A stretch of 64,000 nt of DNA from Polytrichum commune (taxonomy: Eukaryota > Streptophyta > Polytrichopsida > Polytrichales > Polytrichaceae). The position numbers and the translations under genes are program-made. The stretch lies in NCBI GenBank assembly GCA_950295325.1, contig OX485803.1:49305554-49369553 (forward strand). Reading direction: 5' to 3'. Of the stretch, positions 35,501-46,800 are shown piece after piece. The notes beneath the pieces were generated by a model. It ran no database searches. It had not been told where the DNA came from and was given only the letters and a program-made list of their open reading frames with translations. The number at the start of each line of letters is the position of its first letter. Position 1 is the first letter of the stretch.

Positions 35501-38500
35501 ATTTTCCTATTGTGCTTGTTTTTGTTGAGCAGGGTCCAGGCTCACCATATCACAGTCCTGTGGCCAGGAATTCACCTCTTATGTCTCCATTGGTTGGGGA
35601 CCCAGCAGGCATTCAAGCTCTCAATTTGGATCCCAGCTGCCCTACAGTACCAGAATCAGTCTTGAGGTTATTTTTACACCTTACTTTTTTCTCATCTGAG
35701 AGTTTGCTCATATTGGAGTTCAAATATCTCAATTTGTGGAGCTGGTCCTAGTGTTCAGTGTTGAGACCTGAAATTAGAAGCGAAGTCTTTATAGAGGTTG
35801 GAAGTCAAGCATCATCCTTGTTCGTTCCTTTACAAGTATTTCTCAAAAATCTTAGGTCAGAGCCATAACAGTTAACTATTTGTAATTTGAAACTAAAATT
35901 TTCATACACTCTGGTTATCATACTGTCAGGAATACTGTCTTTCTCGATATGCTGACTTCCTGGTTCACCTTGGATGATCCTTTCAAGGAAATCTGTTTTC
36001 CTCGTCAGCTGATTGTCCAGATCTTTTGTATTCAGCAAGTGTCGTAGATTGCTCTGACGCATATTCCCAGCTGCCACTGTACTGGGCAGAACTGCACCTC
36101 ATGGCTTATAACTTAACATTTGTGCTCAAATTTTTTTAGTGACACATTAAATAATTACTTTTTTCAATGACAATCTATGGTAGCAATCAAGCTCAACTGT
36201 CATGGCCTATATGGGTCAAGGTACATGGCTGTTTTCTGATGGGGTGCTCTAACCTTTTCTAGCAAGCAGAAAATATTCCCTTCTGGGAGAGCAGGAGAAA
36301 AATGATAACATCTCTTTAATGGCTTCCTACACAATTGTTAAATGATTTTGATCTTGGGTTAGTAACTGGTGATTATTGCATTTTAGATTTATTGCAGTTT
36401 AGATTTTTGCAAATACCTACCTAGGTACAACTCCACTATATTTTAGGGAAATGCCAATTTTCTAGAATTGCCAACCAGAACAGTCAAAAGAGTTGTGTGG
36501 TTTGCAGCGCAAGCTGATGTGCATGTGGGGTGATGGTGATTTTAAGGTACGATGGTGACTTGGACTTTGACAGGGAGTTCCAGGAGTACAAGCAACAGGA
36601 GACGAAGAAGGGGAAAAAGAAGACGTTGGAAGAGTTAAAGGCCTTTAGTGAGAGTTTTAAGGTATGGCAACCTATACAAGTGTTTTCTTGTGTTGATTGC
36701 ATTCTGGTCTGGAAGAACAGCACATGCCTTTCTTTCATTAAATTATTTAATTTTGGATGCCCAAGATGCCCAGTTGGCGCTTGCAAACTTCATGATAGGT
36801 GCAGACAATTTAGCTATTAGGATAATTCCTGAACCTATCTACAAATGTCCAACCTTTCAACAAGGCTTCCTGTTAAGATCAAAGATTGGTATATAGTGAG
36901 ACTTGGGATTACAGATGTGAATATGCCCAGTGCTAACTTTCTTACTTTACATAGTAGTCTTGCTCAGCAGATTACAGCATTTTAGATCATCCCAGAAATT
37001 GTTGGTCTCTCTAGGAATTTCATACAAAGACATCTAGAAGAAACCTCTTGTCTACCCTTTCTATACTTGTCTACTATCCTTGCAACTTGTGTCTCTGACT
37101 ACCACTCGTATGTCTGGGGTTCTGTTTCATGAGATGAACTTTGAACTTATTTGATTTTGGACTTATGAAGTTGCATGTGGCATGGATATAGCAAGGTGGC
37201 ATGTACTAATCTGTTGTATATGGTATTTATTTGTTTTATAGAAAAAGGATCTGGAGCCTCGTTCCCCAAAGGCTGCACGTAAACTCTCTACTTCCTTTGC
37301 TATACATTATTGTGTGTTTGTCACTGTTGTTTCAGTTGCATGCATTTGCTGCTCAGCGCAATGGAAACCAAAAATTGTATTCTTACTCATTCAAATATGC
37401 CAATCGTAAATTAAACTTTGAGGCATTGATGGAAGAGAGAACTAAAGAATGAGACTTGTTCTGTTTGCATTCTGCATTGTTTACTCCTTTTTCTTAATTT
37501 TCTTGAATGGTTTTCCTTCTTGTGTTCGGGTTGGCAGCTAAGGGTGTTCCTGGAGATGTCACTAGAGAGGGCAGCACACGTCCTGGCCCTGTCAATGATG
37601 TGAAATCAAGTCTAGCACCGTCAGTTCCCACTGCCCTTCAAAACACAGTACAAGCATTAGCTCCTTCCCCTTCGGCACTACCTCTTCCTGTGGGACTTGG
37701 TACTCAAGCCAAGCAACCTAGTGGAGTGGTGGAGTCATCAGGGACTGCAGGTGTGAGCACATCTGGTGCTAGTCCATCTCCAACTCAAATGTTCAATGCG
37801 CAAGCCCCTGCGACCACTGGTTTGAACCAGGGCATGGCATCTCCTTCACTCTCACGGTCATCTTCGACGACTTCATTAGCTTCTGCGACTGGTTCCTCAA
37901 AGAAGTCAACGTTGAATGCAAATGCTAAGGTGTGCATTTCCTCATGTCAATAGTTTTGAGGTTGCATTATGTAGATAGTGGATGACCAGTTTGCACTGTA
38001 CTTATACCCACTTACACTTGATTACTTGTATTCAGATTGGCTTTAAATGTTGTGTTTGGGAGTCTCAACTCTTCAATTATGATTCATTTGTAACCTGAAA
38101 TGGTATCTCTGTTCACAGGAGTTTAAGCTGAATCCGAATGCCCCTTCATTTACACCTAGCTTCAGCTCACCAAGGCCAGCTTCACCAGTTGTACAAAGCT
38201 CTCCTGTATACATGCATGCAAGTCTTCCGCCACCAACCCCTATCCAAGGGGTTCCAGTTGGTATTCAGTACATGCAACCACAGCAAAATCAACCTGGCCA
38301 GTTTCCTCAGTTCAATAACTCAGTTGTACCAGTGTCACCAGTGGCAAGCTCAACTCCATTCATGCCATCCCCTGGTTTTGTGCCTGCCTTCACTGGTGGT
38401 GGAGTGTCTGGGGGTGGTGTTTTACAGCCTGGGCAGCCCAGTATGAAAGTTCCCCCTCATTCTCAACAACAGGTGTGTCTGCAGTTGCTCTTTGTGTGTG

Positions 38501-41500
38501 TCTGGTTTATGACGATGCTCAATAATTAACCAGAGAGTGCAAGGGAATTGGAGGTGTTTCTTTGAATTCCCAGGTGCTTGAAAATTTCAATTTGAAATAT
38601 GGATAGGTCATGATAAAACATCTGTAACACTGAGTTGTTTCCTTGCTTATCTATATATCTATATATCTATATATATATATAAAGAGACAGAAGGCCAACA
38701 AGCCAGCGCTAAACCATCCTCATTATATGCTTCCCTGTTTCTGCTTAGAGCCTTTTGTCCCCATATCAGTATTATTGATGTATATTAAGTGTTCGATCAG
38801 TTACTTGAGCATTAGTTCTGTTCCTAAATTTTCCTTAATGATGACCTCAACTCTGCTCAACTTGAGTTTTTGAAGAAATTTGTCTTGCCTGTACTAGAAT
38901 AATAATGTGGTGATGCATGAACAGGTTGTTAATCTATATGGACAGCAACAGCAACAGCAGCAGCAGCAACAACAACAACAACAACAACAACAACTTAGAT
39001 ATCAACATCAACCTCCCCCAATGCAACCTGCATTTATGCATCCTAATCCGCTGGTAAGTTTCTCAGCTGATGTATTCGGTTCATTGAGACCTCAAGCTTT
39101 GTGATTGCTGGACTTAGTGTGTTGTAGGGGTATACAGTAACTTTAACTCCTGAAGGCCGAGGCGGGCGTTTTGTCCAGGCAGTCACTGCTGCCTGACCAT
39201 ACCAGCGTGCGCATGTATGCTACAATCTTCTGATTTGGACACGCGGCCAGCTGAAATTTTTAGTGAACAATCCTAGCTTGTCAAAGATGCCCTTTGTATG
39301 GTCAACTTTATCAGAAGAGGTGCCAAGTTCCTTTACAAGCTGGTGAACTGGACTGAACTGTTTTAGGCAATTTTGGGAAGATTTAGTTTTACCCTTCAGG
39401 GGTTAAGGCGTTTTATTAATATGAATGCCTTTGGTAAATTCAAGGCCTTATGTGGATGCAGCTGGTGTTTGTCAGTGAAGTGATCTTCACTTGTTATATG
39501 TTTCTGTGCTATTGTAATTTCTGTATACATCTATAAACTTCTTGATGCTGAAGTCTAGTAACTGTTAGGATGTGTTTTATGGGTATTTTACTGGATCTTT
39601 ACTCATGAAGTTCATGAGAGTCAGTATCTTCACTGCCAATTTGTGAGTGAGCTGATTTGTAAGCCTGTTCAATTATGTTCAGAAACAGAAGATAGGCATT
39701 ATGTTGTATGATGATACTGATGAAGGGACTGTTTGTCAATCATTTGCAGTATCAACAGCCAATGATGTACCAGCCAGGCCTCATGTACGTACCATTTCAG
39801 GTGAAGCTTCAACTTTCAATCATTGTACCCTGTGCTGGACCTTGTGCTTGACTTATTTTCTGGTGGTTATCTTTTACTATTATGAGCGATTAATTGAAAT
39901 TTGGAAAGTTACAGTGAAACATTCATGCAGTAACTCTTAATATCAGAAATTTGTTAAAAAATAAATTAAATGGGCATTATTTAAGCGGTTTAAGACTTTG
40001 TAAGCATGCTTAGCATATGTGTAGTTATGATTTGTAAAGTAGTGCTGCATAATTATGTTCATATTTGGTCATTGGTTCAAAATTTTGTAATCCAGTGGAA
40101 CATGAATGAATACTGATCTGTTTCATTTTAATTTTTGCTAAAAGGTTTGCTGTCCCAGAAGAGTGATAATAATAGTAAAGTAGTGGTAGGGGTTTGTAAT
40201 AGGCTTGAGAGAATGGTGGACTTGAATATTTCAACCAGGAATATGATGTTTGAAGGGTTGAGTACTGAAGGTCTTACTTTAGGGGAAGATTACTGGACCT
40301 TCCACCCTCCATGAAGGGTTGTCTTATCTATAATACTCAAATATGAGAACTCTAAGTATGAAAGATGTAAAGTTTCATGCATCTAAAAAGTAGCATCGCA
40401 CAATCTCAAGTTATATAAGAAGTTCTAGTTGTGGAACGGAGTTGATGTGGCTGTCCCTTCATGTGTTTCAACCAATGGAAAGATTTTCTTGAGTGTTAAA
40501 CTTCCACTCTAAGCTCTTAAGGGTACTTTAAACATTTGGGGAGTAGAGAAGTTTATTTTGCTGTCTTTGTGATCTTCCAACACACCTTTCTCTTGTGATT
40601 TAGAACTCCACGTTATAATATTGCTTTGTGAAGACAAATTTCTAACTTCTGTCACAATCTCCTTACAATATGGAGTTAACATTTCCCTCATAAATATTGG
40701 CATACGACAAGGTTTACGCACATTTCAAGTGCAATTCCTCTCCCTCCCTGAGGATCCATGTCCACATTGATGATATATGTACCACACTAGGAACTAGAAC
40801 CTCTTGGCTGGGGAAGGGATCTATAGATTTATCTTGAGTTATGTTTGATAGCCACGTCTTCCTCTCTTTTTATTTTTATTTATTTATTTATTTATTGGTT
40901 TGAGGAGATTATAAAATCAAGTCTTCACTAACTTTTCATGAAAAGATTAAGTAAATTAAATTCCGTCATGGAATTGTACTGTACTGTGCATGCATGGCAT
41001 GCGATTTTTCTTTGACAACACTCTAGATAAATCTAGAGAACAAATATAATTTGATGCTTTTCAATAGGAGTCCTAACCACTCGTTCTTAGAATAGCTCGA
41101 TGCTAGTATTTGGTCTTAATAAGCTGTGAAATTGGCAAAACAGCATTCAAGCAATGTAGTGTATATATTTGATGCATAGAGCTCTCAAATATACTGCACA
41201 CTCACTATGAATCCATATTCTTGTGTAATCTGTATGCAGGGAATGATGCAAGGCCAGCCAGTACCGCCCCCTCAAGGTCATCTTGCACCTCCCCAACTCT
41301 CTCAACAGATTCAGCCTCAGAAGCATCGCAGTAAGTCCTGATTTGTGTTCTCTTAAACCTATTGTACTATTTTATAGTCCTTATATAACTTTTAAAGTTT
41401 TTTGTTGGGCAATTGCAATACATTACTGGTTGTGTTCTACATTATGAAAATATGCACCTGGATAGTCTCTAATAGAGAAGTTTTTGTAATTTAACACATA

Positions 41501-41879
41501 TAAGGTAAATACCTTAGTGGTTGGTTGACTTCCAAGCACATTGCACACATTGTCTATATCACCTGATCCACATTTAAGGTGTCTGGTTCTCTGAAGTGTG
41601 TGCTTGTCTTGCTGAAATTCATACTTGGTCTCATAAATTGATTCCTTCTCGTTCACCACAGCTGGTGATGTTCAACAGAGTGTTCTACAGTAACTTTGAA
41701 ATATTGCCCCGTTTGTCGGAAGCCATGAGAAGATTACCAATTCTGATACTCTTTCTGTTCAAGCAGGTGGGGCCATCCAAAGCATGCACTATGGCAGTGC
41801 TCCTTCATTTCCTCCTGGGCACCTTCAACCCCCCCAGATGTCACACCTTCACAGTGATCCAAGCGCTGGCCGTCACTGA
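29566..41879 (+). CDS. Ataxin-2-like protein (CID3/CID4 type): LSM, LsmAD, PAM2, polyQ
   Basis: Eighteen coding exons: 29566-29580, 29878-30067, 30830-30970, 31279-31418, 31732-31913, 32083-32263, 32516-32720, 33097-33146, 34509-34670, 35533-35666, 36574-36661, 37242-37278, 37538-37929, 38119-38472, 38925-39053, 39750-39800, 41240-41330, 41767-41879. All junctions are GT-AG and phases agree, giving 884 aa. The N-terminus (MSQTQVSQRP...AANGVGRRR) resembles plant CID3/4. An ataxin-type LSM fold (about 66-162) is followed by LsmAD (about 216-310; [27 protein letters not shown]). PAM2 motifs for poly(A)-binding protein lie at 634-652 and a 17-glutamine run at 764-780, then a Pro/Gln/Met-rich tail. 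Known ataxin-2 proteins bind RNA and PABP and act in mRNA stability, translation and stress granules. Exon 6 may instead start at 32080 (one extra Ser). The gene is complete. Confidence 0.95.
33147..34508 (+). other. Intron 8 of ataxin-2 gene
   Basis: A 1.36-kb intron with normal GT-AG ends. No gene or recognised mobile element is visible in it. The other long introns of this gene (30068-30829, 34671-35532, 35667-36573, 39801-41239) also hold nothing I recognise beyond short AT-rich repeats. Confidence 0.7.
37908..38157 (+). other. Two overlapping PAM2 motifs split by an intron
   Basis: The end of exon 13 and start of exon 14 read [21 protein letters not shown] across the junction 37929/38119. 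LNANAKEF fits the first half of the PAM2 consensus (L-N-x-x-A-x-x-F-x-P). [10 protein letters not shown] fits it fully. Both share the central residues. PAM2 binds the MLLE domain of poly(A)-binding protein. Confidence 0.85.
38943..38993 (+). repeat. CAG/CAA repeat encoding 17 glutamines
   Basis: Pure glutamine codons: alternating CAG/CAA, then CAG and finally nine CAA in a row. Lies in exon 15 of the ataxin-2 gene, in the position of the Gln-rich C-terminal half. Confidence 0.95.
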
Positions 41880-43804
41880 GCCATGTTGATAACTGCCAAA
41901 ATTGGTCCAAGGTTAATCAAATTCACTGGGACCAAATGGAGATAGTGGGAAACGGGTTTGGTTTGGGAGAAAGGAGCAGGAGGGTGTCCAGCAAGACGAC
42001 TCTTCAGGGACGGGGTTCTCTTAGAGAGGTAATATGGGGGCGTTTGTAGGTACTCTGTATTTGCCCGTCTCGCAATCATTTATTGAGGGGTGAACAGAAA
42101 GCGTACGTGCAGGGCTATCAAGTTGTATGATACCCTCAGGCTTGTGTGCTTCTTCCCTCCAACTAGCAATAAAAGGCCTGTCCTAAAATTGGTCTGCCCA
42201 TCTTGTGAATGCTGCCATGTGACTTACTTTTCTTTAGCATCCCAGTTAACTGATATTCTGAATTCACAACCTAGACATGCCTGTGCCAGTGCAACATATT
42301 TGGCATGGGGGGTTATTACGAAGGTCTCTGTCACAGTTACAAAAACAATGCACAGATGGATGTTGTTGCTTCTCATACAGCATGTTTCTATTCTGTCTTG
42401 GAATGATGAATGTATTGTCTGTTTCTTAACCAAAGTATCGAAGGCTTTGTGAACAGGTGTGCTCAAGATTTGCTTCTCCCCAGCCTACTAACGTTTGGGT
42501 CGTATGTCTGCCCAGAATCTATCTTACTAATCTATGTTGGGACCAACAACAGGGTTGGTCTACACAAGGAAGCAGCTGGTCAGCCGAGAACATGAAGGCA
42601 ATGCTCTGCATCTGTCCAAACCTTGTGTTGGTGCTGTGAAAGTTCCCTCTACAGTTAGTTCCAACAAAATCTAGATATAGCAAGTTTGGAGCTTGTCAAT
42701 TGTACATCGGCATCTGATTTATGGAGCTGATAGTACAAAGGAAAATTGGTTACAAAGTTTGGTGGCAATTTGTCACTAGATACGTCTCAATCTATTTCTT
42801 ATCACTGTCTTGTATCATGTCCTCCCAACTTATAGCTTTGGAATTCAAAAAGCGCTCTACCAATGCATATCAAACAGCCCAGACTTTTAGAACTGGAAAT
42901 TGATATGATGTAGATTCTCAGGCAACAACTCCAGATGAATCTGGCTGTTGCAACAGGCTTGTGTTGAATACAATTTGACCGCTCTGCTGCCTTGATTTGG
43001 CTTGGTGTTGCTCATACCCTTCATGGCAGACAGTTGGCCAGATATTGCAAAACTAACAATGCACTGTAGGAAGTCTGCAGGTAACTGATGGTTATTGGAG
43101 GTAAGGTTTTGCTGTCCTATGGTCAGCCAGAACTGTCTTAACTGTGCATCCTTGATACGATACCTACAGCACTTTCATTGCATAGCAAGCAATGATGCAC
43201 AGTGAGATGCGGCATGTTTGTGGAGCAAGGTGCCCATGAGTTACTTGCTTAAACCGTATCAGTTAGTCTCAAAAGAAACTGAGTTCCTAAGATAAATGCT
43301 GTGCTGAAAACTGAGATACCTTGTAGTCATTCATCCTTCATCCATTTTATTCAAATTCGTGAAAGAGTGATGTGAACCTTTTCTTCGCTGGTCTCCATCT
43401 GTGAACTTGATTGTGCTCCAAAAGGTTCAAACCAGCAACCCTGCGTTGTCTAACAAAGTTGGCTGAACTCCTGTAATTGCATCCAGGTGACCGCTCCCTA
43501 TCCTGTTGAACAATCAGAGTATAATTGGTTTTGACCTATTTCTGATTTGTGAAGATGTAGAGGTATACCATGGAGGAATGTGTAATATCACTTCGTTTTA
43601 TATCACTCTGAGCAATGAATTGAAGACCTTATCAAAATTTTGCAAACAATAATGTGATGTGTATTGATACTGGAGTGAAGATGAAAGAGATTGGATGGTG
43701 TCACTCGTGCATTTGTAGCGAATACCACAAAACTAGTCTCATGTGCTTCCGGGTATTGTAGAGTGCTCAAATCTGCTAATCCTTGTGTGAAGCTCGTCGG
43801 TTTA
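41880..43804 (+). other. 3' UTR of ataxin-2 and spacer to the CFAP36-like gene
   Basis: 1.9 kb between two co-oriented genes. A possible poly(A) signal (gcaataaaag) lies at about 42165-42174. The frame of the downstream gene stays open upstream to 43691. No extra gene supported. Confidence 0.5.
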
Positions 43805-46800
43805 ATGGAGGATGAAGGTTCCGAACTGAAGGACCCAAAGTGGACAGGGGACGTGGTTTCCAAGTTCTTGCAGAGCCCTGTGTATTCCGTGCCATTGCTG
43901 GATTTTATAGATGATAATTGCAGCGTGTTCAAAGATTGCAACGAGAGCAATCTGGAATGTACCATCGTAAGGAGTAATTACATGCACTACATTGTGAAAC
44001 CCCCTCAAAGGACGTCCATTGGTCCGTATAGATGCCACTTGTTGCAGTGATGAAATGAAAATGTTGTCGATTCCGTAGGTAGGTGCATTTTGAAATCGAC
44101 CTCAATAATCTCCAGTATTAAAAAGAAAATCGTATACCGAACGTGCTTGATAACAATGTGAATGGCGATGCTTGCAGGTGCACGAGAATTTCAAGCAGCT
44201 CGTGGATGCTCTCTTATCGGATTTCTTGTCCGATTTGGGAATTCCTATGCACAACTTTGTCCAGATGATAGCCAGGTACGGACTTACGCCTTGAAAGACA
44301 ATCTGGGTTCGACTTCTTGGAACTCAAAGAGGTTCCAGTGTTCAGAATCGGGCACTCTCACAACGGAAAAGGCTTGGCACTGCGACTGCTATTACTTTAC
44401 ATCATGCCCTAACAGGGATTGCCATAATTGATTTTTTTTGTGCTGGATAGAAAACTTGTGGATGCTTTTGGAAGGCCATTTTGCATTGCTTCTTTGAGGT
44501 TGTTACAACACTTTGTTCCGAATTGGCAAACTGATGGCAATCAGTCTGGATGCTGTAGCTTGGCATGTCAACCTAGGCATGGAAACCTTCTTTGCATTTT
44601 TGGAGATGGGTGCAAAAAATTGCCTGAGTGTTATTTATTCTACTTGCAGCCAGGTGCATTCGTCACCGTACAGCATCGTCGTAACTGCCATCCTGACAGT
44701 CGACAACTTTTGCCTTTTCAAGGTATACCTCTGCCGCATCGTCCTGAAAACCCTTAGGGAAAATCACTGGATTATGTGGGTAATTTTCCTCCACGAAGAC
44801 AGCAAAGATTCCCAACATGTTTTCTCTCTATCCCCAGGAAATGATGTGGAATCGCAACATTGAACTCAACAGTCAAGCAATGGCACAAATGACAAACCAA
44901 GCCCAAGTGCATGACGATCCTGGTAAATATTGTTGAACGCAAAACATCCTAGGGGGGTGATACATAGGGGGTTAAAAAATACATATAGTTCACCAAGGAA
45001 TCTGACTGGGATTTATATTACACGCAGCTGATCTCAACACTGTAATTGTCCATCTCGCGGAGATATCGGCACGGGATGAGCTTATGGACGCTGAAACAGC
45101 AAAGTCCTTGTCCCTTCTGGTCGGATCTTCAGGTCACCATGACCCACCGGTAAGGCATAAACTCAATCTATGGGTATCAATATAATCACATTCGCTATCT
45201 GAGCACATCCTTGTGGCAAGTGCATGCCATGTGATGTGGAAATATTTCAGTAATTCAACGCCCTCTCATACTTAAGTAGCAAAATAGTTTGTGCTACATA
45301 TCCATGCCAGAGAAGATATAATCTCACATCTCGTAGCTCTCCAAGATCAATTGTAGAGGAGGAACAAGACCGGTCTTCATACGTAAGTAGTCTCTCTTTG
45401 GGTGCATTTGCAGGTGCCTGATGATGGAAGGTTGAATTCGATGCTTGACCATAACCCTAATCCGTATGTGACTTGTCACCAATATGCATACATGAAATGT
45501 ACTCCTTGTTATGTGGTTGGCAAGATAGTTGTGCAATAGAAAGCGCAACTCAAAATCATGCTATTTTTTTATGTCGTTCATGATGTTTTCAAGCACCGAA
45601 AATTATCACATTCGGAGGAGTTTCTTAGGGCCTTGCTTCACATGGCGTCACCAACCCAAAGCTAACAAGGGCTTGACTCTTCTAGGGGTATCACGGTTAA
45701 GGAAAGAAGGTCTTGACATGTTTAATATTTTCAAGTCACTATTTAAAGGACCTTTTATGCACCATTAGTTAACGAACCATCCTCCTCACACTCTTGGGTA
45801 AATGTCGAATGGTAAGTCAAATGAGGATAAGTAGAGGACAAGATAAAAACAAGGATCAAGTGGGACTTAACTGTATTGGCGAACCCCTCATATGCGAACA
45901 TGAATAACATGAACTTTAGAAAGAGCTTTGTCTTATGATATGGTTAACTGAACCTTAGCAATGGTCTTTTTGTGGCTTGGTAACCCCTTTGTGCAGCATG
46001 GCCCTTTATGTAACAGGTTACAATCTAATCAGTTTTTATGTGACCATAGGCAATCTGTCGAGCAGCGCACAGATTCCACTCCCTCGCAGCGCAAGGAAGA
46101 TGAAGAGCAAGTAGATTTACAGGAGGCATGGGATCCCAATCCCACAACGATGAAGGCAATGGTAGGAGAAAGCACTGCTCTTCATGTTATGAGAGGAGAT
46201 GTCAAGGAGGACACAGTGGAGAGTGTACCCATCGTAAAGACGGAAATCAAAGGAAAGATAATTGGTTCAAGATCAAAGGTTTCTTTTGATAAGTCAATAC
46301 GGGCAGCCGCAGCTCTACGAGACATGAAACAATTAGCTTTGGTATGTGAAGGGCGGGATGGCAAGATGTATGGAGATGAATGTACAAGGGGGGAGGCGGG
46401 GGAGGGGAAGATGGATGACGTCCGAGGAGATAAGGATGGCCGTAATTTAGAACTTGGAACTAGAAGGTAAGTGCACAACCATTGGTCACTGTCCATCGTT
46501 GAGTGATAGAGTTCTCTCTGGGTCCAACTCAGGGTGAGTTGGCTAAAAGGTGGGTTTGAGAGTTGATGCATGAAGTCATCCGTGTTAAAAGAGGAAGTCC
46601 AAGGAATTTCACCCATGTTTGAAAGTTGGGCTTTGACACAAGACGTTCTAACAAGCTCTTGATAGAAAAGTCCTTCATAGAGGCACCAAATTCTTGGTTT
46701 GATTCCTCTTTAAGGGATTTTGCAGGTAACTCTAATGTGGTACGAACTTTGGATTTTGCGTGTTCTTGAGGTTCATCACAAGCAATCCTGTCCATGAGTT

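Noticed and set aside
36530-36896. Open frames of about 80-96 codons around 36.5-36.9 kb
   Set aside because: Only 36574-36661 is coding, as exon 11 of the ataxin-2 gene. The extensions run into introns past a clear GT donor.
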